A DNA stretch of 64,000 nt from Sulfuriflexus sp. (GTDB taxonomy: Bacteria; Pseudomonadota; Gammaproteobacteria; AKS1). The notes under the pieces are model-generated. The model had not been told where the DNA came from, did no database searches, and saw only the letters and a program-made list of their open reading frames with translations. A program made the translations under genes and the position numbers. Below are positions 42,075 to 51,318 of this stretch, piece after piece; the first letter of the stretch is position 1; the number at the start of each line of letters is the position of its first letter. The stretch covers positions 107,136 to 171,135 of the forward strand of contig JAGLUW010000017.1 of assembly GCA_023134145.1 (NCBI GenBank), given 5' to 3'.

Positions 42075-44030
42075 ATGCCTTTACGCCAGAAGCTTTTTTT
42101 CATCATTGGGATAATGACGCTTGTCCCACTGTTGATATTGCAGTTTGGTGTCGTGAGTCAGATTGAAGCTGATTTGCAAAAACGTATTACCGCTGAGTTA
42201 CATGAAAAACTCCGCAATATGGCTGACGAATTGGATACGTTGATTGAAAACCAGATGGATTTGGCGGCTGGTTTAGCCGAAGTACCGATACTTAAAGATT
42301 TTAGTGGTATATCGGTTGCAAATGACGATAGCTATTACCATGATCGTGTTCGCGATCTTCAGGAATATTTTGTTAACTTCCAGCGTAAAGTCCGGACGAT
42401 TCAGGCAATGCGCTTTGTCGATAAAACAGGCAAGACGCTAGTGAAGGTAAAGGAAGGGCGGCGTATTGAGCCTGAGTTATTAGATCGGGACAAAGGTCGT
42501 TATTACGTCGCCGATCAATCAAGTCGTCCATTTTTTAAAAATGCTCTGGATGATCAAATTGGTGTTTATGTATCGGATTTTGAATTAGGTCTGGTACAAG
42601 TTGATGCTGATTTTTGTCCATCGATGGTACGTTACTCTGTACCGATTCGGGATGACCTTACAGACCTCGAAGGCTTGCTTATTATTAATATGTGGGGAAC
42701 GCGTATTGATGAGACAGTGATGTCAGCGATGAGTGGCTTTAATGGCAAGGCCTATGTCGTTGAAGTGAATAACCAGAATAATTCACGTGACGGCATTTAT
42801 CTTTTTCATGAAGATAATAATCAACGCTTTGCAAATCAGTTAGGCACTAATTTTAGATTCACATCAGATCTTGGTGACGATAATTGGAATACGATCAGAA
42901 CCAAGAATAAACCGGGTTATATGTTGCTTGATGATGGCCGTATGTATTTTTATTTAAATTACTCTCCGTATGAAGATGATCGCGCGAGTTGGATGTTGGT
43001 TATTGAAACGGCCTATGACACAGTCTTTGCACCTATTGAAAAGCTGCGTAATACAATCTGGTTATTAGGTGGCGTTTTATTATTACTTAGTTTGCTTATC
43101 GCACGGTGGGTAGCTGATAGATTAGCAACACCCGTTCAGGAATTGGCCGAAACGATCAAACATTATGCCGATGGCGATGAAACTGCACGTTACTTAGATG
43201 GCGGTCGCAATGATGAAGTTGGTATTGTAGGGCGAGCCTTTAATTATCTGTGTGGTTCGTTGGAACGAACACGCCAAGAACGTGACAAAGCAGAACGAGC
43301 AGTACGTCAGTCAGACCGTCTTGCGGCAGTGGGACAAATGGCCGCAGGTATTGGGCATGAAATTAATAATCCGTTAATGAACATTATGTCACTTGCAAGA
43401 TTAGTCGAGGACTCAATAGGTGAGCATGATAAATCAGAATTAATTAAGTCAGATTTACATACCTTGCAAGCAGAAGGTGAGCGTTGTGCGCGAATTGTTC
43501 AAGGTATCTTGAAATTCGCACGGGCTAGTGAGCCTAGTTATGAAGAGTTTATGTTGGATGCCTTATTGGAAGATACTATTGATTTATTGCGGCATCGTGC
43601 AGATTCGAGCGCAGTGAAAATAGAAATGGAGCTAGAGAAAGGTCTTTCTATACAGGGCGATGCGAATCAATTACAACAAGTTTTGGTTAATATTTTATTG
43701 AATGCCATACATGCTTCAACAGAAGGTGGGAATATTAATTTGGCATTATTCTCTGATGGTGACTACGCGGTGATTGAAATCACTGATGAAGGCGTAGGTA
43801 TTGCAGAAAAAGATATGTCAGATGTCTTTAATCCATTCTTCTCAACCAAACCAGAAGGTGAAGGAACCGGCCTTGGTCTATCTGTGAGTTATGGGATTAT
43901 TAAAAAACATGATGGTGAAATTACTTTAGAAAGCGAACAAGGTAAGGGAACTCGCGTGAGGATACGCTTACCATTTAGGGCGGATTCGTCAATGAAAAAC
44001 AAATTAATAAACGCATCAAAAGAGGTGTAG
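42075..44030 (+). CDS. Membrane sensor histidine kinase (dCache-type, NtrB/ZraS-like)
   Basis: About 651 residues. Domain order: helix 1 (about residues 8-30), a large periplasmic region of some 290 residues that looks like a double Cache sensor, helix 2 (about 331-350), HAMP, then HisKA with GIGHEINNPLMNIM (His428) and HATPase_c with NILLNAIHAS and EGTGLGLSVSYGIIKKH. There is no receiver. The regulator gene follows 2 bases downstream, so they form a pair. The ligand is unknown. An upstream start at 42042 would add 11 residues. Confidence 0.9.
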   Translation: MPLRQKLFFIIGIMTLVPLLILQFGVVSQIEADLQKRITAELHEKLRNMADELDTLIENQMDLAAGLAEVPILKDFSGISVANDDSYYHDRVRDLQEYFVNFQRKVRTIQAMRFVDKTGKTLVKVKEGRRIEPELLDRDKGRYYVADQSSRPFFKNALDDQIGVYVSDFELGLVQVDADFCPSMVRYSVPIRDDLTDLEGLLIINMWGTRIDETVMSAMSGFNGKAYVVEVNNQNNSRDGIYLFHEDNNQRFANQLGTNFRFTSDLGDDNWNTIRTKNKPGYMLLDDGRMYFYLNYSPYEDDRASWMLVIETAYDTVFAPIEKLRNTIWLLGGVLLLLSLLIARWVADRLATPVQELAETIKHYADGDETARYLDGGRNDEVGIVGRAFNYLCGSLERTRQERDKAERAVRQSDRLAAVGQMAAGIGHEINNPLMNIMSLARLVEDSIGEHDKSELIKSDLHTLQAEGERCARIVQGILKFARASEPSYEEFMLDALLEDTIDLLRHRADSSAVKIEMELEKGLSIQGDANQLQQVLVNILLNAIHASTEGGNINLALFSDGDYAVIEITDEGVGIAEKDMSDVFNPFFSTKPEGEGTGLGLSVSYGIIKKHDGEITLESEQGKGTRVRIRLPFRADSSMKNKLINASKEV

Positions 44031-44032
44031 AC

Positions 44033-45394
44033 GTGGATTTATCAACTATAAAAATGTTGTTTGTTGATGATGACCCCGTTACATGTAAAGTGATGCAACG
44101 GCAATGCGAGAGCGCAGGTCTCGATATGCATGTATTTCAATCGCCAACTGAATGCCTAAATGAATTTACTAAATCGGGTGCCGATGTTGTTGTGACCGAT
44201 TTACGTATGCCGGAGATGAATGGTTTTGATTTATTAACAAAGCTGCGCGAAGTTGACCAGGACGCATTGATTTTAGTGATGACTGGGCATTCTTCAGTTG
44301 AAAATGCGGTTGAGGCGATGAAGCGCGGTGCGGCAGATTTTATTAAGAAGCCATTTGATTTTGATGAATTCACATTGACGGTGCAACGTAGCATCGAATC
44401 GAATGAGTTAAAGAAAGAAAACAAATTACTTAAAAAGCGTCTGCGTCGTTCGGGAAATCGTTTTGGTATGATCGGTGATAGCCCGATTATGCGTTCGCTT
44501 TTCAACTCTATTGAAAAAGTATCCGAGGTAAGTTGTAACGTGATTATTACCGGTGAATCAGGAACCGGTAAAGAACTCGTTGCACATGCCTTACATGATT
44601 ACAGTCCACGTAAAGATGCTCCCTTTGTTGTCATCGATTGTGGTGCGTTAACTGAAACATTGCTTGAGTCTGAATTGTTTGGTCATGAGAAAGGTGCTTT
44701 CACGGGAGCCAACCAACGTAAACAAGGTTTAATGGAGCAGGCGAGTGGCGGTACCTTATTCTTTGATGAAGTCTGTAATATTTCAGATGCCATGCAAATG
44801 AAGTTGATGCGTGCCATTGAAGATCAAAATGTCACACGTGTTGGTGGCACACAGTCCACACCCATTGATATTCGTATTGTTGCAGCAACTAATCGAGATT
44901 TGGAACAACTGGTTGAAGAAGGAGTGTTTCGGCATGACTTTTATCATCGTCTTAATGTAGTAAATATTCGTCTGCCATCATTAGATGAACGGCGTGAGGA
45001 TATTCCAGCCTTTGTTGAACATTTTGTCGATGAGTTTGCGAATAGGTATTCCCGTCAAGTGAAGGGCTTTGATCCTGCATCGATGCGACGCCTTTGTGAT
45101 GCACCGTGGCCGGGTAATATTCGTGAGTTGCGTAATATTGTTGAACGCTGTGTGATCCTTGCAGATAGTCCTGTCTTGTCCTGGTCGAGTGAAGTACCTG
45201 AAGAGGGCAATGAACAGGCATTTAATGAAGATCTATTTTCTGGAACGAATTTTGTCACGCTTGATGAGCTGGAACAGGCTTATATAAGCCATGTATTGAA
45301 CCATTCCAAGGGCAAAAAGAACCGCGCTGCGCAGATATTAGGCATTGATAAAACGACCTTGTGGCGCAAATTAAAACGGATTGCTTCGGAGTAG
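44033..45394 (+). CDS. Sigma-54-dependent response regulator (NtrC family)
   Basis: 453 residues. Receiver (1-120) with DD at 12-13, phosphoacceptor Asp56 (VVVTDLRMPEM) and Lys in FIKKPFD. The AAA+ domain has Walker A GESGTGKE and the sigma-54 contact loop GAFTGA at about 221-226. The C-terminal Fis-type helix-turn-helix is NRAAQILGIDKTTLWRKLKR. The start is GTG at 44033 after AGAGGTG. Partner of the preceding kinase. No good -24/-12 promoter was seen in the neighbouring intergenic regions, so its targets are probably elsewhere. Confidence 0.93.
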   Translation: MDLSTIKMLFVDDDPVTCKVMQRQCESAGLDMHVFQSPTECLNEFTKSGADVVVTDLRMPEMNGFDLLTKLREVDQDALILVMTGHSSVENAVEAMKRGAADFIKKPFDFDEFTLTVQRSIESNELKKENKLLKKRLRRSGNRFGMIGDSPIMRSLFNSIEKVSEVSCNVIITGESGTGKELVAHALHDYSPRKDAPFVVIDCGALTETLLESELFGHEKGAFTGANQRKQGLMEQASGGTLFFDEVCNISDAMQMKLMRAIEDQNVTRVGGTQSTPIDIRIVAATNRDLEQLVEEGVFRHDFYHRLNVVNIRLPSLDERREDIPAFVEHFVDEFANRYSRQVKGFDPASMRRLCDAPWPGNIRELRNIVERCVILADSPVLSWSSEVPEEGNEQAFNEDLFSGTNFVTLDELEQAYISHVLNHSKGKKNRAAQILGIDKTTLWRKLKRIASE

Positions 45395-45401
45395 AAAAAA
45401 G

Positions 45402-45418
45402 CATTGTAAATTACAATG
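45402..45418. repeat. Palindrome after the sigma-54 activator gene
   Basis: CATTGTAA-A-TTACAATG is a perfect 8-base-arm palindrome with one central base. It starts 8 bases after the regulator stop. No T run follows, so it is more like a protein-binding site than a terminator. Confidence 0.45.
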
Positions 45419-45615
45419 TAGAGCCGAGAAATGGTGCGTAATGCAGTGCTTTTTGCAATACTAAGTATATAATTATTCATGAATATACGAAGATAAGTTA
45501 TTGAAATATATTAATATAATACTATTTGGAAGATAGTTGTCTCAAGGGATAGCAATCGCGCTTATAAGAGTGTTAAATCGGTAGTGCGCAAACGACAATA
45601 TTGTTGCTTTCGAAA

Positions 45616-45637
45616 TATAATAAGATACATTGAGGAG
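45616..45637 (+). promoter_or_regulatory. Core promoter and ribosome site of the lipoprotein gene
   Basis: A perfect TATAAT (45616-45621) lies 25 bases before the start, with GAGGAG (45632-45637) as ribosome site. No TTGACA-like -35 is found; a 10-base palindrome ACAATATTGT (45595-45604) covers that position and may be an activator or repressor site. Confidence 0.45.
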
Positions 45638-45646
45638 AAGTAAATA

Positions 45647-46111
45647 ATGACTATTAAAAATACTTTGATGCTAGCTGCTGCTGGCGTACTAGCTGTTTCA
45701 TTGGCTGGTTGTGCAACTGGTGGTGCTGATCGTGCTCCAGCTAAGAACGGCTACAAAGCTCAAAAAGTTGTTTACCACATGAATGACCTTAACTGGGGTT
45801 ACCGTGGTCTACGTAACATGAAGAACCACCTTAATGCACTAGGTGACAAGAACCTTAAAGCGGTTATGGTTTTCCATAGCTCTGGTGGTTTCATCGTTGT
45901 AAATGGTAAGAAAGATAAGAAAGGCCACACATTTGGCGATGCTATCCAAGCACTTGCTAACCGTGGTGTGAAGTTTGCTCTTTGTGCAAACACAGTACGT
46001 GGTAAGAAGATCCCTAAAGATAAGATCAACTTACATGCTGAAATCGTTCCTTCTGGCGTAGCCGAAGTAGCTGAACTTCAGTACAAAGGTTACGTTTACG
46101 TTAAGCCTTAA
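45647..46111 (+). CDS. DsrE-family lipoprotein
   Basis: 154 residues with a lipoprotein signal peptide: MTIKNTLMLAAAGVLAVSL then lipobox LAGC (Cys22). The mature part is a single DsrE/DsrF-like fold (VVYHMNDLNWGYRGLRNMKNHL, KAVMVFHSSGGFIVV, ALANRGVKFALCANTVRG, EIVPSGVAEVAELQYKGYVYVKP). The Cys in FALCANT is at the position used for sulfur transfer in some DsrE-like proteins. Codons are strongly biased (GCT, GGT, AAC, AAG, CGT), unlike its neighbours, suggesting high expression. It has its own promoter and terminator. Confidence 0.8.
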   Translation: MTIKNTLMLAAAGVLAVSLAGCATGGADRAPAKNGYKAQKVVYHMNDLNWGYRGLRNMKNHLNALGDKNLKAVMVFHSSGGFIVVNGKKDKKGHTFGDAIQALANRGVKFALCANTVRGKKIPKDKINLHAEIVPSGVAEVAELQYKGYVYVKP

Positions 46112-46134
46112 ATAATACCTCCCAAGGTATGGAG

Positions 46135-46159
46135 AAAGCCGGGCTTTGCCCGGCTTTTT
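46135..46159 (+). terminator. Terminator after the lipoprotein gene
   Basis: AAAGCCGGGC (46135-46144) pairs with GCCCGGCTTT (46148-46157) around a TTT loop, ending in a T run. Strong. Confidence 0.92.
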
Positions 46160-46316
46160 CTTTTTCTGAGCCAGAATATAGGTGTATTCGAATTTGCAGA
46201 GTAAAACAGGTAATTGTGTTCAAATTAGCCATATTGCGATTAAGCAACTAAATCGTAATTAATCTGTGTATATTCTTGTAGTTAATAAACGACTTATGTA
46301 TAGTGCCGACCACTGA

Positions 46317-46393
<77 letters not shown>

Positions 46394-46398
46394 AATAC

Positions 46399-46426
46399 AA
46401 AAAGCTCCCTTTATGGGAGCTTTTTT
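46399..46426 (+). terminator. Terminator after tRNA-fMet
   Basis: AAAAAGCTCCC (46399-46409) pairs with GGGAGCTTTTT (46415-46425) around a 5-base loop, with a T run. Confidence 0.92.
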
Positions 46427-46432
46427 CATTAT

Positions 46433-46709
46433 GGGCAGGGTTCGAACCTACGACAGTAAAAAAGTTTGGTTCGACCTCAGAACCACTTCGTGTTTCATCA
46501 GGTATACCTTACGTTTCACTTAGAATCTCTATGAGATTCATTAAGTACTTCCTGAACTTGCAGTGCAAGTTCTGGCCGTACTCCGGTAACAAGCATCGGA
46601 GATGTGCAGCGAGCAACTAGGAGCGTAAGCGACAAGAACGCCAGCGCGAAGTAACGGTGGCCTCGAAGAGGTGAGGGCAAAGCCCGAATAATCCTGCCCC
46701 CTCAACCAA
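46433..46709. mobile_element. Hairpin-rich element bounded by copies of tRNA-fMet sequence
   Basis: Left end 46433-46454 is an inverted copy (21 of 22 bases) of the tRNA T-arm region 46363-46384. Right end 46690-46710 is a direct copy (19 of 21 bases) of the tRNA 3' end 46375-46395. The two ends are thus inverted to each other over about 10 bases (GGGCAGG core). Inside are hairpins at 46467-46485, 46523-46539, 46554-46572, 46581-46601, 46661-46671 and 46675-46685, plus a palindrome at 46500-46509. No real gene fits. It may be a tRNA-derived repeat or the scar of an integrated element. This fills the gene-free stretch 46427-46819. Confidence 0.6.
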
Positions 46710-46819
46710 ACAAGACAAGCCTTTTTTGTTCCGTCTATCATTCTGAAGATAATTCACATACTAATGTTGCGGTATTTGTTATATTCCTGTCTATATTAAT
46801 AGTATTGATTAAATAGGCC

Positions 46820-46846
46820 TAAAGAAAATGATGAAAATGCCGATAA
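46820..46846 (+). promoter_or_regulatory. Sigma-28 (FliA) promoter of unit A
   Basis: TAAAGAAA (46820-46827), exactly 11 bases, then a perfect GCCGATAA (46839-46846). The FliA consensus is TAAAGTTT-N11-GCCGATAA, so 14 of 16 positions match. The predicted start lies about 55 bases before the helix-turn-helix/receiver gene. Confidence 0.75.
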
Positions 46847-46911
46847 TGATTAAAATGATGATTTGTCTATTTTGTATATAGAGCAGTCATATAGAATCAA
46901 GTGAGGCTCAG

Positions 46912-47502
46912 ATGTCAGAAAAGCAGAAAGAATATCTTACAACGCGTGAAGCGGCTGAAATGTTAGGGGTTGCGGTAAGTACTATTCAGCTTTGGACAAA
47001 CAAGGGCTCACTCCGTGCGTGGACCACGGGTGGAGGTCATCGTCGAATTATCTATAGTTCAGTGAGAGATATGTTGAAGCAGAGAATCTCTGCTTCAAGA
47101 ACGCATGCCAATCATGACAAACAATTTTCAGTTGTCGTGGTTGAAGATAATGCACAACAGTTACGCATGTATGAAAAGCAATTAAATTCTTGGTGTACTG
47201 ACATAAATTTTATTGCAGCCAAAGACGGTTATGAAGGGCTTGTGAAAATAGGCCAGAGCTCACCTCGTATCATTATTACTGACTTGAGAATGCCCAACAT
47301 GGATGGTTTTCAAATGATTAAGGCACTGAAAAAAATGCCTGAGTTGGATGAGAGCACAATTATTGTTGTAAGTGGTTTGACCCACGATGAAATAGAGGAA
47401 AAAGGCGGCTTGCCTGAGGGGGTACAATTATTTATCAAGCCGATACCATTTGAAAAAGTTGAAAATATTGTACGCGAGAAGTTGGCAGTGGAAATTACCT
47501 AA
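46912..47502 (+). CDS. MerR/excisionase-type helix-turn-helix fused to a receiver domain
   Basis: 196 residues. The N-terminal winged helix (about 8-58) reads YLTTREAAEMLGVAVSTIQLWTNKGSLRAWTTGGGHRRI, the MerR/excisionase-type pattern. The receiver (about 72-192) has acidic residues in VVVEDN, phosphoacceptor Asp124 (IIITDLRMPNMDGF) and Lys in FIKPIP. The order DNA-binding then receiver is the reverse of most response regulators. It is the first gene of unit A, 36 bases before the hybrid kinase gene, and is a likely output or autoregulator of the cluster. Ribosome site AGTGAGG is present. Confidence 0.88.
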   Translation: MSEKQKEYLTTREAAEMLGVAVSTIQLWTNKGSLRAWTTGGGHRRIIYSSVRDMLKQRISASRTHANHDKQFSVVVVEDNAQQLRMYEKQLNSWCTDINFIAAKDGYEGLVKIGQSSPRIIITDLRMPNMDGFQMIKALKKMPELDESTIIVVSGLTHDEIEEKGGLPEGVQLFIKPIPFEKVENIVREKLAVEIT

Positions 47503-47538
47503 AAGTTGCCAATAACAAAAATAATCAGAGAGCATATC

Positions 47539-50500
47539 ATGTCAATATCAAGCTTTAGACCAAGTAAGCATTTAGGAAAAGATAAGTTGGGTTCACAATA
47601 CGTTGTGTACTTAATGATGACTGATGATATCATGGTTGCCAGTGTTGCATCAGGGCTGAAGAGCGCTCATTACGAAATTCGATATTTTTCTAATTTCACA
47701 GATATAAAAGCAGCTTGTCAGAAAACATTACCGGAAATTGTCATTATTGATATTTCGTCAGAAAATAATATAGATATGATTGACGAAATTATTTCAATAA
47801 AAGAAATGGTAGAAAATTGCCCACCTATTGTCGCTATTTCGGATACCGATGAATTAACCAGTCGCCTTGAAGCGGCAAGGGCGGGTGCATGTCGTTATTT
47901 TAGTAAACCATTCGATATCGATAAATTAATTCATACCCTTGATGGGTTAATGATGGAAGCGGTCATTAATCCATATAGAGTATTATTTATTGATAACGAT
48001 GAGCATTTTTTAAAATGTAGTAAAGAAATTTTGAGTGAAGAAGGCTTTATTGCAAAAGCTATATCAAATCCATTAGAAGGGTTGAAGGTTTTAAAGGAAT
48101 TTAAGCCCGATGTGATTGTAATGGATGTTTATATGCCTGGCTGCACAGGCCCTGAACTTGTTCAGGTGATACGACAAGATGATGATTGGGCCTTGATACC
48201 AATTATATTTTTGTCAGCAGAGACCGATATAAACAGCCAACTATCAGCAATGAAATTTGGAGCTGCTGATTTCTTAGTCAAGCCAGTGCGAAATGGGAAG
48301 TTAATTGCAGCAGTCACTGCGATGGCAAAACGTTCGCGTCGAAATGTGAATTTACATAAGGAGCTGACAACGGCACTTAGTGATAATGAGTTTCAATTAG
48401 TTACGATGGATGAGCATGATATCGTTAGTGTCGCTGATGCGAGTGGGGCGATAATATCGGTTAATAAAAAGTTTTGTGATATTAGTGGTTATAGTGAAGA
48501 AGAGTTATTAGGTGAAAACCACAGAATACTTAAATCAGATTACCATTCAAGTACATTCTATAAAGATTTGTGGAAAACAATATCAAGCGGAGAAATTTGG
48601 CGAGGCACTATTTGTAATAAGAATAAATACGGCGAAAAATATTGGGTTGAATCAACTATTGTTCCTTTCCTTGATGATAAAGGTCGCCCTTATAAATACG
48701 TTTCGGCTCGAACAGATATAACCGCTTTGCGAAAAAGCGAAGAGCGACTTAGTCTTAGTCAGCAGTTTGCAAATATTGGTACATGGGATTGGGATATATT
48801 GAGTGGAGAATTATATTGGTCAGATCGGATTTGGCCAATATTTGGATATAAAAAGCAAGTTACTGAAACGACGTATGATAATTTTCTAGCAGCAATACAT
48901 TCGGATGATAGGCAGAATGTAATCGACGCAGTAACTAACTGTATTGAAAATGGAGAAATATATAATATTGAACACCGCGTCGTCTGGCCAGATGGTAGTG
49001 TGCATTGGGTGCATGGAAGTGGTGATGTAGTGCGTGCTGAAAATGGTCAGGCATTGAATATGTTGGGCATGGTACAGGATATTGATTGCCGTAAAAATGC
49101 AGAGCTGGCATTAGCAGAACGTGAGAAAGAGTTAAACGAAGCACAAAAGATGGCAAATTTAGGTAGTTGGCATTTTGAACCAAATACAGGTGATTTGTTT
49201 TGGTCAGATGAGATTTATCGTATTTTTGGTTATGAACCAGATAGTTTCATTCCGACTGTTGAGGCTGTTCATGCCGTTACCCCAGAAGATGATCGTGAGA
49301 AATTAAAAGAAGCAGAAAATAGCGCGATCAAAACAGGCTGCTATGACGTTATGCACCGGATTCTGCGCTCTGATGGTGAGGTGAGGTGGGTACATGAAAT
49401 AGCGCGCACTGAAATTGATGAAGATGGCAATGTCGTACTGTTAAGTGGAACCATGCAGGATGTAACACGAAGAGTGCGCATGGAAGAAAAACTTAATTTA
49501 CAGCGAAAATTATTAAATATGCTGCATCGTTCTACAACGGATTTTGTTGAAAAACGCGATCTTCATAAAACCATGGAAGCGATGCTTGATGCGTTGTTAG
49601 ATCTTACTGGAAGTGAGTATGGCTTTACTGGTGAAGTATTGTATGAAGAGGGTGTTCCTTATTTAAAGACACATGCGATTACCAATATTGTATGGGATAA
49701 GGAGACGCAGGCGCTTTATGATAATAATTATGAAGATGGTTTTGAATTTAGAAATCTGAATACTTTGTTCGGCAAAGTGATGTCATCTCGCGAACGTGTT
49801 ATCAGTCTTAACCCCGCAACTGATCCAGATGCAGGAGGGTTACCGAAGGGCCACCCCGCAATTGATTCATTCTTTGGAATGCCAATTTTTTATGGCGATG
49901 AATTAGTTGGCATTTACGGTCTTGCTAATAGTGAGGTGGCTTATAATGATGAGATTATTGATTTATTACGTCCCTTTAATACCACCTATGGCGTAATGAT
50001 TCATTCAAAACGCATGATGGAATCAGAGGCGGGTCACCGCGAAGAGCTTGTTAATGCAAAGAATGAAGCTGAAAACGCAAATAATGCTAAATCACAATTT
50101 CTTTCTAGCATGAGCCATGAGTTGCGGACTCCAATGAATGCAATTATTGGGTTCAGCCAACTATTAATGACAGACACTGACTCGGTATTAAGCGAGACTC
50201 AGAATGAAAATATTAATGAAATAGAAATTGCAGGTAAGCATTTATTAACCTTGATTAATGAAGTGCTAGATTTATCAAAAATTGAAGCAGGACGAGTATC
50301 ACTGGATGTTGAAGAGGTGCTTTTAGGTGATATTGTTGCTGAATCATTAAATTTGATAATGCCGCTGGCACAGAAGCGAGGTATTGATGTTGTTATTAAG
50401 CGTGATGACATTGAAATAGATCTGGATGACCTTATTGATGGAAAGGTAGTGGTAAGTGCTGATGCAGTTAGGTTAAAGCAGGCAATCTTAAATTTGTTAA

Positions 50501-51252
50501 GTAATGCGGTAAAATATAATTCTGAAAATGGAAAAATTGAGATTTGCTGTGAGCATCAAGAAGATCATCGCATGCGATTAAGTATTACTGATAGTGGAGA
50601 GGGGCTTACGGAGGAACAACAATCTCAATTATTTAAATCATTTAACCGGCTTGGCGCAGAGCAAACTGAGGTCGAAGGCGTTGGTATTGGTTTGGTAATT
50701 ACCAAGAAAATTGTTGAATTAATGGGTGGGGTTATTGGCATGGAAAGCCAATTGGGTAAAGGGAGTTGTTTCTGGATTGAGTTAAATTACGGTAATTCTT
50801 GCGCTATTGATACAGATAAAAAAGAGGGGAATAAACTAGTGGAGAAAGAATCTGTGCGAACAGAAGAAAATAAAAACAATAAAAAGGCTGTTCTCTATAT
50901 TGAAGATAATACGGCAAATTTACGCTTAGTCGAACAATTATTAAGCCGCGTGCCTAATATTCATATGTGGAGTGCTCCTGAACCTGTTCTGGGACTTGAG
51001 TTGGCGATAGAGAATTCACCTGATCTTATTCTGCTGGATATCAATCTTCCCGGCATGAATGGATTTGAAGTATTAAAAGAGTTGCGCGCGAATGAGAAAA
51101 CGCGAGATATACCCGTTATTGCTATTAGTGCCAACGCGATGCCTAAGGATATTTCTAAGGGGATGGATGCGGGATTTAATGATTACGTGACTAAGCCAAT
51201 TGATGTGGCGGAATTATTGATAACAGTGCGCAAGGCATTGTCTGATGATTAA
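47539..51252 (+). CDS. Hybrid histidine kinase [18 protein letters not shown]-HisKA-HATPase-REC
   Basis: About 1237 residues, no membrane helix, so cytoplasmic. Order: receiver 1 (20-140, Asp71), receiver 2 (146-265, Asp196 in VIVMDVYMPG), PAS 1 (285-400, NHRILKSDYH), PAS 2 (405-525, GTWDWDI), PAS 3 (535-650, GSWHFEP), GAF (655-830), HisKA (His860 in [17 protein letters not shown]), HATPase, and C-terminal receiver (1110-1237, LILLDINLPGMNGF). All receivers keep their key residues. The ATG at 47539 follows AGAGAG. It is a paralogue of the kinase at 54878 but has GAF and an extra PAS and lacks HPt. Confidence 0.93.
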   Translation: MSISSFRPSKHLGKDKLGSQYVVYLMMTDDIMVASVASGLKSAHYEIRYFSNFTDIKAACQKTLPEIVIIDISSENNIDMIDEIISIKEMVENCPPIVAISDTDELTSRLEAARAGACRYFSKPFDIDKLIHTLDGLMMEAVINPYRVLFIDNDEHFLKCSKEILSEEGFIAKAISNPLEGLKVLKEFKPDVIVMDVYMPGCTGPELVQVIRQDDDWALIPIIFLSAETDINSQLSAMKFGAADFLVKPVRNGKLIAAVTAMAKRSRRNVNLHKELTTALSDNEFQLVTMDEHDIVSVADASGAIISVNKKFCDISGYSEEELLGENHRILKSDYHSSTFYKDLWKTISSGEIWRGTICNKNKYGEKYWVESTIVPFLDDKGRPYKYVSARTDITALRKSEERLSLSQQFANIGTWDWDILSGELYWSDRIWPIFGYKKQVTETTYDNFLAAIHSDDRQNVIDAVTNCIENGEIYNIEHRVVWPDGSVHWVHGSGDVVRAENGQALNMLGMVQDIDCRKNAELALAEREKELNEAQKMANLGSWHFEPNTGDLFWSDEIYRIFGYEPDSFIPTVEAVHAVTPEDDREKLKEAENSAIKTGCYDVMHRILRSDGEVRWVHEIARTEIDEDGNVVLLSGTMQDVTRRVRMEEKLNLQRKLLNMLHRSTTDFVEKRDLHKTMEAMLDALLDLTGSEYGFTGEVLYEEGVPYLKTHAITNIVWDKETQALYDNNYEDGFEFRNLNTLFGKVMSSRERVISLNPATDPDAGGLPKGHPAIDSFFGMPIFYGDELVGIYGLANSEVAYNDEIIDLLRPFNTTYGVMIHSKRMMESEAGHREELVNAKNEAENANNAKSQFLSSMSHELRTPMNAIIGFSQLLMTDTDSVLSETQNENINEIEIAGKHLLTLINEVLDLSKIEAGRVSLDVEEVLLGDIVAESLNLIMPLAQKRGIDVVIKRDDIEIDLDDLIDGKVVVSADAVRLKQAILNLLSNAVKYNSENGKIEICCEHQEDHRMRLSITDSGEGLTEEQQSQLFKSFNRLGAEQTEVEGVGIGLVITKKIVELMGGVIGMESQLGKGSCFWIELNYGNSCAIDTDKKEGNKLVEKESVRTEENKNNKKAVLYIEDNTANLRLVEQLLSRVPNIHMWSAPEPVLGLELAIENSPDLILLDINLPGMNGFEVLKELRANEKTRDIPVIAISANAMPKDISKGMDAGFNDYVTKPIDVAELLITVRKALSDD

Positions 51253-51318
51253 GTCTAATTATTTTCATACAGTAAGTTTATTAGTCAATTCTGGAAAATA
51301 TGGACTGCGGTAGCAGTG

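Noticed and set aside
45395-45646. Sigma-54 promoter before the lipoprotein gene
   Set aside because: The only GG-N10-GC spacing (near 45546) matches the consensus nowhere else; a TATAAT box explains expression better.
46541-46741. A 66-codon minus-strand frame in the hairpin element
   Set aside because: Composition is explained by repeats and hairpins; no ribosome site.
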